Source of the DNA: Kocuria rhizophila DC2201
GTDB lineage: Bacteria > Actinomycetota > Actinomycetes > Actinomycetales > Micrococcaceae
DNA: 64,000 nucleotides
Assembly (NCBI RefSeq): GCF_000010285.1
Contig: NC_010617.1
Span: 806,001-870,000, forward strand
Direction of reading: 5' to 3'
Below the pieces are notes generated by a model, which worked only from the letters and a program-made list of their open reading frames with translations, made no database searches and was not told the origin of the DNA. Each line of letters begins with the position of its first letter. Within the stretch, counting starts at the first letter, position 1. A program made the position numbers and the translations under genes. Positions 40,954 through 49,356 of the stretch are shown in pieces.

Positions 40954-41191
40954 ACCTTTCGAGCATCAGGACCCCGGGGACTGCTGCGACCACGCCCGCG
41001 GCCGGTCGGCCGCCCACCCGGGAGGCTGCCACGCCCCAGTGCTCGCGGTGGGCGCGCGCGGGGCCTTCGCGGGCACCCGTGCGCAGCTCCCGCCGCATCC
41101 CGGGGCGCGCGCTCACCCGGGCGTTGAAGGGCCGACGCGCAACCGGGACGGCCGTGGGACACGGCCTCCCATCATCCACCCGAGGAGCATC

Positions 41192-42499
41192 GTGAGCACA
41201 GAGGACCCCCGCCGTCGCATCCCCCGCACGGACCGCGTGCTGGCGGACCCGCGGGTCCGTGCGGCGGCCGGAGGACTGGGCGACGCCGCGGTGCGAGCCG
41301 CCGTCCTCGCCGTCCAGCAGCGCGCGCGGGCCGGTGAGATCGCCCCGGAGGCCGTGGTGGACGCGGTGGTCACGAGCCTGAGCACCCGCGGCGCGAGCAG
41401 CCTGACCCCGGTGCTCAACGCCACCGGCGTGGTGGTGCACACCAACCTGGGCCGGGCCCCGCTCTCCGACGCCGCGCGGCAGGCCGTTCTCGACGCCTCC
41501 GGCTACGTGGACGTGGAGCTGGAGCTGGCCACCGGGCAGCGCTCGGCGCGCGGCGAGGGTGCCCGGGAGGCTCTGCTGGAGGCGTGCCCCGCTGCCGAGG
41601 ACGCGCTGGTCGTGACCAACGGCGCCGCCGCGCTGGTGCTCGCCACCACGGCCCTGGCCGGCACCCGCGAGGTGGTCGTCAGCCGGGGGGAGTTCGTGGA
41701 GATCGGCGCGGGGTTCCGGCTCTCGGACCTCATGGAGTCCACGGGGGCGCGTCTGCGCGAGGTGGGCACCACCAACCGCACCCACCCGGACGACTACGCG
41801 GCCGCGCTGGGTCCGGAGACCGGGTGCATCCTCAAGGTCCACCCCAGCAACTTCCGGGTGGCGGGCTTCACCTCGGCCGTGCCGCTGCGGGAGCTGCGGT
41901 CCCTCGCGGACGAGCACGGCGTGCCGCTCGTGGTGGACGTGGGCAGCGGCCTGCTGACCCCGGACCCCGCGCTCCCGGACGAGCCGAGCCTCTCGGAGGC
42001 CCTGGAGGCCGGGGCGGACGCCGTGATCGCGAGCGGGGACAAGCTCCTCGGCGGCCCCCAGGCGGGCCTGCTGCTCGGGCGTGCGGAGACGGTCCGGCGC
42101 CTGGCGCGCTTCCCGCTGGCCCGGGCGGTGCGCGCGGACAAGCTCACGCTCGCGGCCCTCGAGGCGACCCTGCGCGGGGGCGCGACGCCGGTCGACGTCG
42201 CCCTGCACGCGGAACCCGGCCGCCTGCGGGAACGCGCGGAAGCCCTGGCCGCCGCGGTGGGCGCGGAGGTCGTGCCCCACGACGGTCGTGTGGGCGGCGG
42301 CGGCGCCCCGGGGGTGCCGCTGCACGGGTGGGCCGTGCGGCTGCCCGAGGCCACCGCCCGCTCCCTGCGCCTCGGGCGCCCGGCCGTGCTGCCCCGGGTG
42401 CACGACGGCGCGTGCCTCGTGGACCTGCGCTGCGTGCCGGAATCCCGTGACCGGGACCTGGCCGACGCCGTGACGGCGGCGCTGGAGGGGCTCCGCTGA
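41192..42499 (+). CDS. selA: L-seryl-tRNA(Sec) selenium transferase
   Basis: The product is 435 residues from GTG at 41192 with GAGGAG upstream. PLP-enzyme features are clear: NATGVVVHTNLGRAPLS near residue 76, VVTNGAAALVLATTALAG near 140, SRGEFVEIGAGFRL, VDVGSGLL near 248, and SGDKLLGGPQAG with the PLP-binding Lys284. It converts Ser-tRNA(Sec) to Sec-tRNA(Sec) using selenophosphate. The stop overlaps the selB start by one base, so the two are translationally coupled. The 238 bp back to tRNA-Sec have no gene. Confidence 0.96.
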   Translation: MSTEDPRRRIPRTDRVLADPRVRAAAGGLGDAAVRAAVLAVQQRARAGEIAPEAVVDAVVTSLSTRGASSLTPVLNATGVVVHTNLGRAPLSDAARQAVLDASGYVDVELELATGQRSARGEGAREALLEACPAAEDALVVTNGAAALVLATTALAGTREVVVSRGEFVEIGAGFRLSDLMESTGARLREVGTTNRTHPDDYAAALGPETGCILKVHPSNFRVAGFTSAVPLRELRSLADEHGVPLVVDVGSGLLTPDPALPDEPSLSEALEAGADAVIASGDKLLGGPQAGLLLGRAETVRRLARFPLARAVRADKLTLAALEATLRGGATPVDVALHAEPGRLRERAEALAAAVGAEVVPHDGRVGGGGAPGVPLHGWAVRLPEATARSLRLGRPAVLPRVHDGACLVDLRCVPESRDRDLADAVTAALEGLR

Positions 42500-44286
42500 T
42501 GCACGTGGTGGCGACCGCCGGTCACGTGGACCACGGCAAGAGCACCCTGGTCCGGGCACTCACCGGCATCGAACCGGACCGCTGGGACGAGGAGAAGCAG
42601 CGCGGGCTGACCATCGACCTCGGCTTCGCGTGGACCGAGCTGCCCTCGGGCACGCACGTGGCGTTCGTGGACGTCCCCGGGCACGAACGCTTCCTCGGGA
42701 ACATGCTCGCGGGGGTCGGGCCCGCACCGGTGGTGTGCTTCGTGGTCGCCGCGGACGAGGGTTGGCAGGAGCAGTCCGGCGACCACCGGGACGCCGTGGC
42801 CGCCCTCGGGATCAGCCACGGGCTGATCGTGGTGACCAAGGAGGACCGTGCCCCGGAGCGGGTCGACGCCGTGATCTCCCGCGCTCGCTCAGAACTCGCC
42901 GGCACGGGACTCGCGCAGGCCCCCGCCGTCGTCGTCTCCGCGCGGCAGGGCACGGGTCTGGACGAGCTGCGCGACGCGCTGGACGCCGTGCTGCACGACG
43001 TGCCGGAACCGGACGCGACGGCGCGCGTGCGGCTGTGGATCGACCGCGCCTTCACCATCTCGGGGGCGGGGACCGTGGTCACCGGCACGCTCACGGCGGG
43101 GACGCTGCGCACCGGCGACCGGATGACGCTGCGCGGGGTGGAGGGGCAGCAGACCGTCACCGTGCGCTCGCTGCAGAGCCAGAACCGCTCCGTGACGCAG
43201 ATCGGGCCCACCGCCAGGGTGGCCGTGAACCTGCGCGGGGCCGACCGGGACACGATCCACCGTGGTGACGTGCTCCTGACCCCCGAGACCTGGCCCGCCA
43301 CGGAGGTCCTGGAGGTGCGCCGCAACGGCGGGGCGCCGTTCATCGAGGTCCCCGAGGAGCTCGTGGTCCACGCGGGCACCGCGGGCGTGGGCGCGAGGAT
43401 CCGGCCGCTGGACGCCGAGCACGCGCGGTTGCAGCTGGACCACGCCCTGACCCTGTTGCCGGGCGACGGGCTCGTGCTGCGCTACCCGGGGGCCCGCGTG
43501 GTCGTGGGCGGTGCCCGGGTGCTGGACGTGGACCCGCCCGCGCTGTCCCGCCGCGGTGACGGCACCCGCGAGGCCGCCCGGCTCGCCCGGATCCCCGACC
43601 TCGGGGACCCGGTGGCGGAGACCGTCAAGCACGGGGCGGTCCCGCTGCAGCGGCTGCGGCTGCTCGGGTTTGCCACGGATGGAACCCTGCCGGACGACGT
43701 GGTGTCCACCGGGCAGTGGTGGATTCACGCCCCGCGCCTGGAGGAGTGGGCCACCCGGCTGCGCGCTGCCGTGGAGGCCGCCCACGAGGGGGAGCCGCTG
43801 GCACCGGGGCTGTCCCGCGGGGCCGCACGCACGGTGCTCGGTGAGCCCGGGGCGCACGTCCTGGCCGCCGTGGTCGACCGCGCGGGGCTCGCGGACCGGG
43901 ACGGGTACCTCGCGGTGCCCGGACGGCCGGGCGGACTCGGCGCCGCGGAGCAGGGCGTGGCCGCACTGGAGGCCCGGCTGCGTGCCCAGCCCTTCGCGGC
44001 CCCCGAGGCCCACGACCTCGATGCGCTGCGGCTCGGTCCGCGCGAACTCGCCGCGGCGCAGCGGCTCGGTCGGCTGCTGCGGCTGCCGGGCGACGTCGTG
44101 CTGCTGCCCACCGCGCCCGCGCTCGCGATGCGCGAGCTCGCCCGCCTCCCGCAGCCCTTCACCACGAGCCAGGCCCGGCAGGCGTGGGGGACCACCCGCA
44201 GGGTGGCGATCCCGCTGCTCGAGCACCTCGATGCCAGGGGATGGACCCGTCGGGAGGATGGCACCACCCGCAGCATCGTGCGCTGA
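42499..44286 (+). CDS. selB: Selenocysteine-specific elongation factor SelB
   Basis: The product is 595 residues from ATG at 42499 (TGATG overlap with selA). The GTPase domain has G1 GHVDHGKS (8-15), G2-region GLTIDLGF, G3 DVPGHERF (58-65) and G4 TKED in place of the commoner TKxD/NKxD. Domains II and III follow (RVRLWIDRAFTISGAGTVVT, TPETWPATEVLEV). Four winged-helix units occupy the C-terminus from about residue 370 to the end (QAWGTTRRVAIPLLEHLD near 550), which bind the SECIS hairpin. It delivers Sec-tRNA(Sec) to ribosomes at the fdnG UGA. A GGGGACCC/GGGTCCCC hairpin follows the stop. Confidence 0.95.
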   Translation: MHVVATAGHVDHGKSTLVRALTGIEPDRWDEEKQRGLTIDLGFAWTELPSGTHVAFVDVPGHERFLGNMLAGVGPAPVVCFVVAADEGWQEQSGDHRDAVAALGISHGLIVVTKEDRAPERVDAVISRARSELAGTGLAQAPAVVVSARQGTGLDELRDALDAVLHDVPEPDATARVRLWIDRAFTISGAGTVVTGTLTAGTLRTGDRMTLRGVEGQQTVTVRSLQSQNRSVTQIGPTARVAVNLRGADRDTIHRGDVLLTPETWPATEVLEVRRNGGAPFIEVPEELVVHAGTAGVGARIRPLDAEHARLQLDHALTLLPGDGLVLRYPGARVVVGGARVLDVDPPALSRRGDGTREAARLARIPDLGDPVAETVKHGAVPLQRLRLLGFATDGTLPDDVVSTGQWWIHAPRLEEWATRLRAAVEAAHEGEPLAPGLSRGAARTVLGEPGAHVLAAVVDRAGLADRDGYLAVPGRPGGLGAAEQGVAALEARLRAQPFAAPEAHDLDALRLGPRELAAAQRLGRLLRLPGDVVLLPTAPALAMRELARLPQPFTTSQARQAWGTTRRVAIPLLEHLDARGWTRREDGTTRSIVR

Positions 44287-44308
44287 GGGGACCCGGCAGG
44301 GGGTCCCC
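44287..44308. terminator. Short hairpin directly after selB
   Basis: GGGGACCC (44287-44294) pairs with GGGTCCCC (44301-44308) immediately after the selB stop. There is no T-tract. Confidence 0.55.
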
Positions 44309-44489
44309 GGACTGCGCGCCGTGAGCGAAACCCCTCCCCGGTCGGCCCGCGGGCCACTAAGGTCTGGGACACGACACCGGCAGTGCCGAGAGCCGGGGCG
44401 GGAGACCCCGCCCCACCGAGGCCCCCGGCGCGCATCCCGATCCCGCGGGCCCGGAGCCGACCGGCCCGCACGAGCACGGAGGAGCACCC

Positions 44490-44816
44490 ATGACCGACAC
44501 CCCCGCCCAGGATCCCCAGAGGCAGAACGAGCAGCCCCCGCTCGAGAACGGCACCCCGGACGGCTCCGTGCCGCAGGGTGGAGCCGCCCAGAACGGTGCG
44601 CCGCAGGGCGAGACCATCGGCGCCACCGGTGACGCCCAGGACTCGTCGCTGGAGAAGGACCCCTCGGACTGGGTCAGCGGCGACGAGCCCATGACCGCGG
44701 CCCAGAAGTCCTACCTGGACACCCTCGCCAAGCAGGCCGGCGAGGAGCTGCCCGCGGACCTCACCAAGGCCCAGGCCTCGGAGCACATCGAGCGGCTCAA
44801 GGGCTCCTCGAACTGA
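44490..44816 (+). CDS. DUF3072 domain-containing small protein
   Basis: The product is 108 residues from ATG at 44490 with GGAGGAG upstream. The N-terminal 55 residues are Gln/Asn/Gly/Pro-rich and probably disordered. The C-terminal half is DUF3072: DPSDWVSGDEPMTAAQKSYL, then TLAKQAGEELPADLTKAQAS and HIERL, a small SAP-like helix-turn that may bind DNA. The function is unknown. It is monocistronic, with its own terminator, and unrelated to the sel genes upstream except by position. Confidence 0.85.
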   Translation: MTDTPAQDPQRQNEQPPLENGTPDGSVPQGGAAQNGAPQGETIGATGDAQDSSLEKDPSDWVSGDEPMTAAQKSYLDTLAKQAGEELPADLTKAQASEHIERLKGSSN

Positions 44817-44832
44817 CCCCGCTGCCGGAACC

Positions 44833-44876
44833 ACGCCCCGCGCGCGCCTGACGTCCAGGCCGCTGCGGGGCGTTTT
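44833..44876 (+). terminator. Rho-independent terminator with T-tract after the DUF3072 gene
   Basis: ACGCCCCGC (44833-44841) pairs with GCGGGGCGT (44865-44873), with a run of T at 44873-44876. It is one of the few classic terminators in the window. Confidence 0.75.
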
Positions 44877-44974
44877 CCATGCGGCGCACAGCTCCACCCG
44901 GTGTGCCGGGCCATCCTGGGTGTTTGCCGAGACAGGAAAGCCTCAACTTGCTTGTGGGCAACCGATTCCCGGCC

Positions 44975-44980
44975 GATGAT
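44975..44980 (+). promoter_or_regulatory. Predicted -10 (GATGAT) for leaderless DUF2231 gene
   Basis: GATGAT ends 6 bases before GTG 44987; TTGTGG 17 bases further upstream is a fair -35. Confidence 0.45.
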
Positions 44981-44986
44981 GATCGC

Positions 44987-45466
44987 GTGTTCGCATCGAT
45001 CGCGGGACTGCCCGCCCATCCGCTCCTCGTCCACCTGTCCGTCGTCGCCGCTCCCGTGGGTGCGGTCCTCCTTCTCCTCTGGGCCACCGTGCCGCGCTGG
45101 CGCGCCCGTCTCGGCACCGTCACGGTGGGGGTCAGCGCCGTGGCCTTCGCGGCCTCCCTGCTCGCCAAGAGCACGGGCGAGGCCCTGCTGCCCGCCATGG
45201 GTCTCAGCGAGCACGCCCCCGGTCAGGTGGGTCCGCACGCGCAGTACGCGGACCTGCTGGTGGTGGCCGTGGCTCTGTGCCTCGGCATCTCGGTTCTGCT
45301 CTACGCGGCGCAGCGCTGGCTCACTGCGGACCGCTTCGCCCGCCGGGAGACCGTGCTGCTGGCCCTGCGGGTGCTTGCGGTGCTCGCGGCGGCCTTCTCC
45401 CTGGTGATGGTGGCGCTCACGGGCCACGCCGGGGCGCAGCTGGTGTGGGGTGACTTCCCCGGCTGA
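44987..45466 (+). CDS. DUF2231-type membrane protein
   Basis: The product is 159 residues from GTG at 44987. It opens FASIAGLPAHPLLVHLSVVA, the DUF2231 signature (GLPxHPLLVH), whose His residues recur in haem- or metal-binding membrane proteins. Four helices are visible (about 12-35, 45-63, 86-104, 125-148). A second His-rich stretch (SEHAPGQVGPHAQYADL) precedes helix three, and GHAGAQLVWG ends the protein as in other members. The function is unknown; a redox or metal-related membrane role is only a guess. The start is chosen because the domain begins there and a -10 box lies 6 bases before it; longer frames lack support. Confidence 0.78.
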   Translation: MFASIAGLPAHPLLVHLSVVAAPVGAVLLLLWATVPRWRARLGTVTVGVSAVAFAASLLAKSTGEALLPAMGLSEHAPGQVGPHAQYADLLVVAVALCLGISVLLYAAQRWLTADRFARRETVLLALRVLAVLAAAFSLVMVALTGHAGAQLVWGDFPG

Positions 45467-45491
45467 CCCGCGCGCGGTGGGTAGCCGGCCC

Positions 45492-45639
45492 GACGACGCC
45501 GCGGGGACAGCCCGCCTGGCGACCGCGCGGCGATGCCCCGTCCCGCGACAGCCCTACCCGGCGACAGCCCGGCCGGGCACCAACCCGGCCCGACAACAAC
45601 CGGGCCCGACGACGCCGGGGCGCGCTGGCGGCGTCGTCG
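45492..45639. repeat. GC-rich low-complexity spacer with three GACGACGCC motifs and a hairpin
   Basis: The spacer has GACGACGCC at 45492 and 45608 and its complement at 45630. CGACGACGCC (45607-45616) pairs with GGCGTCGTCG (45630-45639) as a hairpin. Between them lie imperfect CCGGC-GACAGCC tandem units. It is probably the terminator of the upstream gene plus simple repeats. No coding evidence. Confidence 0.5.
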
Positions 45640-45669
45640 TCGGCTTTGCCGGGCTCCGCGCCCGCGCAG

Positions 45670-45675
45670 TAGATT
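45670..45675 (+). promoter_or_regulatory. Predicted -10 (TAGATT) for leaderless esterase-EamA operon
   Basis: TAGATT ends 7 bases before GTG 45683, with no ribosome site between. Confidence 0.5.
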
Positions 45676-45682
45676 GACCCCC

Positions 45683-46516
45683 GTGCCCCAGGACCCCAGA
45701 CCCACACTGAAGACCACGCTCATCGGCTCGGGGGAGCACCGTGTGGTGTTCCTGCACGGACTGTTCGGGCGGGGCAAGAACTTCACCAACATCGCCAAGG
45801 GGCTGCAGCCCGAGTTCAGCTGCCTGCTCGTGGACCTGCCCAACCACGGTGAGTCCGCGTGGACCGAGAGCTTCGGCTACGCCGCCATGGCGGACACCGT
45901 GGCCGAGCAGCTGAGTGCGGACTTCGCCGCCGCGGGCCCCGTGGACGTGGTGGGGCACTCGATGGGCGGGAAGGTGGCGATGGTGCTGGCGCTGCGCCAC
46001 CCCGATCTCGTGCGCCGGCTCGTGGTCGAGGACATCGCCCCCGTGGACTCGCAGGAGGCGGACACCACCTCCTCGCGCGGCAACTTCGAGCACCTGCTCG
46101 GTTCGCTCAAGCGCCTGGACCTCACCGGCATCACCCACCGTTCCCAGGCCGACGCCGCCCTGCGCGCCGACATCCCCGATGACACCGTCCGCGGGTTCCT
46201 CCTGCAGAACCTGCGGCACCGGGACGGCGGTTTCGGCTGGCAGCCCAACCTGGACCTGCTGCACGACGAGCTCGGGGTGATCGGGGCCTGGCCGGCCGAC
46301 GACGTCGCCGGGCTCAGCTACCCGGGCCCCGTCCTGTGGGTGGCGGGGGAGAACTCGCCGTACATCCAGGAGGCGGACGCCCCGGCCATGCGGGCGCTGT
46401 TCCCCAAGACCGTGCGGATCACCGTGCGCGGCGCAAGCCACTGGGTGCACGCGGACCGGCCGGAGCAGTTCACCAAGGCACTGCGCACGTTCCTGCTCGC
46501 AGACCACCGGGCGTGA
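45683..46516 (+). CDS. Alpha/beta hydrolase, YbfF-like esterase
   Basis: The product is 277 residues from GTG at 45683. VVFLHGLFGRGKNF provides the oxyanion region, DLPNHGESAW is typical of YbfF-like esterases, and GHSMGGKVAMVLAL near residue 93 holds the nucleophile Ser. VLWVAGENSPYI carries the likely acid side and GASHWVHADRPEQF the catalytic His near 255. It is a cytoplasmic carboxyl-ester hydrolase of unknown substrate. The stop overlaps the next start (GTGA), so it is co-translated with the EamA transporter. Confidence 0.9.
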   Translation: MPQDPRPTLKTTLIGSGEHRVVFLHGLFGRGKNFTNIAKGLQPEFSCLLVDLPNHGESAWTESFGYAAMADTVAEQLSADFAAAGPVDVVGHSMGGKVAMVLALRHPDLVRRLVVEDIAPVDSQEADTTSSRGNFEHLLGSLKRLDLTGITHRSQADAALRADIPDDTVRGFLLQNLRHRDGGFGWQPNLDLLHDELGVIGAWPADDVAGLSYPGPVLWVAGENSPYIQEADAPAMRALFPKTVRITVRGASHWVHADRPEQFTKALRTFLLADHRA

Positions 46517-47430
46517 GCGGCCCGCCCGATAGCTCCGCCGGCGGGGACAGCGCCACCACCCAGGGCGTGGTCCTGGTGCTCGCGGCCGCCCTCGTGACCC
46601 AGACGGGGGCTGCGGTCGCCGTATCCCTCTTCGACGAGGTCGGAGCGCTGGGCGCCGTGTTCCTCCGGCTCGCGCTGGCCGCGGTGGTGCTGAGCGTCGT
46701 CGTGCGCCCGCGGTGGTCCGCCCTGACCCGTGCGGACCTGCCAGTGGTGCTGGGCTTCGGGACCGCCCTGGGCGCCATGAACATGCTGATCTACCAGGCC
46801 ATCGCCAGATTGCCGCTGGGGGTGGCGGTGACCATCGAGCTGCTCGGCCCGCTCGTGCTCTCCGTGGTGCTCTCCCGCCGAGTGAGCGGTGCGCTGTGGG
46901 CCGCGCTCGCGTTCGCAGGGGTGCTGCTGCTCAGCGGGGTGGGCCCCGGAACCGGGGCCCCGGACCTCAGCGGTGTGCTGTTCGCGCTCGCCGCCGCGGG
47001 CATGTGGGTGCTGTACATCCTGATGTCCCGGCAGGCGGGCCGCTCGTTCGCGGGAGTCCAGGGACTTGCCATGGCCATGGTGGTCGGAGCGGTGCTCGCG
47101 GCCCCGTTCGGGATCGTCAGCGGTGGCGCGGCCCTGCTGCAGCCGTGGGTGCTGCTGGTGGGGCTCGCGGTGGCGGTGATGTCCTCCGCGCTGCCGTACG
47201 CGCTGGAGCTCGCGGCACTGCGACGGCTCGCCGCGGAGACCTTCTCCATCCTGGTCAGCACGGCCCCCGCGGTGGCGGCGCTGGTGGGCTGGCTGCTGCT
47301 CGGGCAGGCCCTGGGGCCCCTCGAGCTGTGCGGCATGGGGCTCGTGATCCTCGCCAGCGTGGCGGCGGTGCGCTCCGGACCCAGACCGGGCCGCCGCACC
47401 CCGGAGGACCTCCTGCCACCCGCACCCTGA
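46513..47430 (+). CDS. EamA-family (RhtA-like) transporter
   Basis: The product is 305 residues from GTG at 46513, overlapping the esterase stop by 4 bases. Ten helices form two EamA repeats; the first has AVFLRLALAAVVLSVVVRPR and MNMLIYQAIARLPLGVAVTI, and the second ends SILVSTAPAVAALVGWLLLG. This is the threonine/homoserine exporter RhtA subgroup by pattern. It should export an amino acid or related metabolite. Coupling with an esterase suggests detoxification or export of a hydrolysed compound, which is an inference. Confidence 0.88.
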   Translation: MSGPPDSSAGGDSATTQGVVLVLAAALVTQTGAAVAVSLFDEVGALGAVFLRLALAAVVLSVVVRPRWSALTRADLPVVLGFGTALGAMNMLIYQAIARLPLGVAVTIELLGPLVLSVVLSRRVSGALWAALAFAGVLLLSGVGPGTGAPDLSGVLFALAAAGMWVLYILMSRQAGRSFAGVQGLAMAMVVGAVLAAPFGIVSGGAALLQPWVLLVGLAVAVMSSALPYALELAALRRLAAETFSILVSTAPAVAALVGWLLLGQALGPLELCGMGLVILASVAAVRSGPRPGRRTPEDLLPPAP

Positions 47431-47671
47431 TCCCGGGTCACCTCACGGTCGGGGGGATCTGCGGGCCGTGCGTGCGGGCCGCTGTTCCGGGGCCCTCCGT
47501 CTCGTGGCCCGCTGTCTCGGGGTTTCCGTCGCGGCGGGCCATCCCGCGACGGAGCCTTGACGACGGGGTCTCGACGACGGAGCTGAGACGATGGGGCCCC
47601 GATGACGACGCCACGAGGCCACCGGGGCGCGGCGAGCGGGCCCGGGCCCGTGCGGCGTCGGAGCGCAGGCC

Positions 47672-47677
47672 TAGGAT
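47672..47677 (+). promoter_or_regulatory. Predicted -10 (TAGGAT) for leaderless mug
   Basis: TAGGAT ends 8 bases before ATG 47686. Confidence 0.5.
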
Positions 47678-47685
47678 CGGTGCCC

Positions 47686-48258
47686 ATGGGCTTCACACGC
47701 GCCGAGCTGGACTCCTACCGGGACCGCACCGTCCCGGATCTGCTGCCGGATCCTCTGCGGCTGCTGTTCGTGGGCATCAACCCGGGGCTGTGGACCGCGG
47801 CCACGGGAGCGCACTTCGCCCGTCCCGGCAACCGGTTCTACCCGGCGCTGCACCGTGCGGGCATCACGGACACGCGCATCGACGCCGCGGCCGGCTACGA
47901 CCCCGCAGACCTCGCCCAGCTCACGGGCCGTGGGATCGGGATCAGCAACGTGTGCCCGCGCGCGACCGCACGGGCGGACGAACTCACCCGGGAGGAGCTG
48001 CGAGAGGGCGCCCGCCGGCTCGACCGCCTCGTCCGGGAGCACCACCCGGCCGTGGTGGCGGTGCTGGGGATCACGGCCTACCGGGAGGCGTTCGAGCGCC
48101 CCGGCGCTGCCACGGGCAGGCAGGACGCGCCCTGGCCGGGCACCGCGCTGTTCGTGGCGCCCAACCCCAGCGGACTCAACGCCCACTCCTCCCTGGACGA
48201 CCTTGCGCACGCCTACGCCGAGATCGCCCGGGCCGCGGGTGTCCTCCCGGGCCGGTAG
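47686..48258 (+). CDS. mug: G/U mismatch-specific DNA glycosylase (Mug/TDG family)
   Basis: The product is 190 residues from ATG at 47686. The active-site segment LFVGINPGLWTAATGAHFAR (residues 25-44) contains the GINPG Asn of Mug enzymes, and PNPSGLNAHSS near residue 160 is the second conserved motif that inserts into DNA. RPGNRFYPALHRAGIT follows as in the family. It removes uracil or thymine mispaired with guanine and ethenocytosine, starting base-excision repair of deaminated cytosine, relevant in a GC-rich genome. It is a single gene; no repair partner is adjacent. Confidence 0.92.
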   Translation: MGFTRAELDSYRDRTVPDLLPDPLRLLFVGINPGLWTAATGAHFARPGNRFYPALHRAGITDTRIDAAAGYDPADLAQLTGRGIGISNVCPRATARADELTREELREGARRLDRLVREHHPAVVAVLGITAYREAFERPGAATGRQDAPWPGTALFVAPNPSGLNAHSSLDDLAHAYAEIARAAGVLPGR

Positions 48259-48335
48259 CACCCCGGCGGTAGCATCGGAAGTCCCCCCTCCCGCCCGGCA
48301 CCACGCGCCGCGCGGGTGACCCCGAAAGGCGGCCG

Positions 48336-49217
48336 ATGTCAGAGCACGCAGATCCCCCCACGTCCTCGCCGGGTGCCGTGAACCGGTTCCGGTCGGCATG
48401 GGCCTCTCACCGGTGGCTGCGACCCGTGGCGGGCATGGCCGCGTGCGCGGTGCTCTACACGGTGTGCGGGGTCACCGGTCAGCTCGCGTCGAGCGGGGCG
48501 GTGGTCCTGCTGGCCGGGGTGCTGCTGATTGCCTCCGTGGTGGGATTCATCTGGTTCGCCGTGCTGCTGGTCCGCAGCCTGTGGCGCTCGTGGCGCGTGC
48601 ACGAGAACCGCGCGGGGCGCTACACCAGGAGCGAGCGCGCCGTCGTGGCCACCCAGGACGAGGCGCAGAGCTACTGGGCCGGTGCCAAGGAGCTGTCCCG
48701 CATGCTGGCCGCGGACCAGGTGCCGAACGCGGGCCAGGTGTGGGGAGTGGTGCTCCAGCCGGGCGAGCGGCTGATCATCGACGCCCCCGCGGACTACGCC
48801 CGGTACTACGGCACGGATGCGGTGTACCAGCACACGAGCGGGTTCTTCTTCGGCAGCACGTCCTACGTGGTGGCGGCCTACGGCGCCACCACCCTGGCCA
48901 ACTCGTCCCGTCGCAAGGCTGCCGAGCAGGCGGCCCAGACCCAGTGGCGGGAGATCCAGCAGGCCCGGGTGATCGTCACCGACCGGCGCGCGCTGTGCCA
49001 GCGCGGGGACGGGCGGTGGCTCAGCTTCTGGTACGGCGGAGCCACCGCCCTCTACCCCGAGCCGGAGAACTGGAACGTGGTGTTCGACTTCCCGGACACC
49101 GAGCCCCTCATGCTCCACGGGCCCGCGGCTCCCTACGTGTGCGCGGCCGCGGTGCATGCCGTGTACGGGCCGGACGGCATCATGACGCACCCCGGACTGG
49201 AGCGGCTGCGGGTCTGA
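48336..49217 (+). CDS. Hypothetical protein with two N-terminal membrane helices
   Basis: The product is 293 residues from ATG at 48336 behind GAAAGGCGG. After a 30-residue polar lead, two hydrophobic segments (about residues 31-50 and 55-78) anchor it. The soluble part that follows contains GVVLQPGERLIIDAPADYAR, FFFGSTSYVVAAYGATTLAN, ARVIVTDRRALCQ and WLSFWYGGATALYP. The VxLxPGE...VTDRRxL pattern resembles PH-like or short-C-terminal-domain cytoplasmic sensor proteins of actinobacteria, but I cannot name the family. No operon partner. The function is unknown. Confidence 0.75.
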   Translation: MSEHADPPTSSPGAVNRFRSAWASHRWLRPVAGMAACAVLYTVCGVTGQLASSGAVVLLAGVLLIASVVGFIWFAVLLVRSLWRSWRVHENRAGRYTRSERAVVATQDEAQSYWAGAKELSRMLAADQVPNAGQVWGVVLQPGERLIIDAPADYARYYGTDAVYQHTSGFFFGSTSYVVAAYGATTLANSSRRKAAEQAAQTQWREIQQARVIVTDRRALCQRGDGRWLSFWYGGATALYPEPENWNVVFDFPDTEPLMLHGPAAPYVCAAAVHAVYGPDGIMTHPGLERLRV

Positions 49218-49356
49218 GACCCCCGCGGACGCCCCGGACCGCGTGCTGCACCTGCCGGCGCCGCGTGAACGGTCCGCACGGAGGTCAGTTGCACGACGAC
49301 GCCCGGACCACGTGCGCGTCACCTCCGGGTGACGCCGACAACGATCCGCGATGATG

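Noticed and set aside
45492-45639. A CRISPR-like array because of repeated GC-rich units
   Set aside because: The units are irregular, there are no uniform repeats or spacers, and no cas genes are nearby. It is better explained as simple repeats plus a hairpin.
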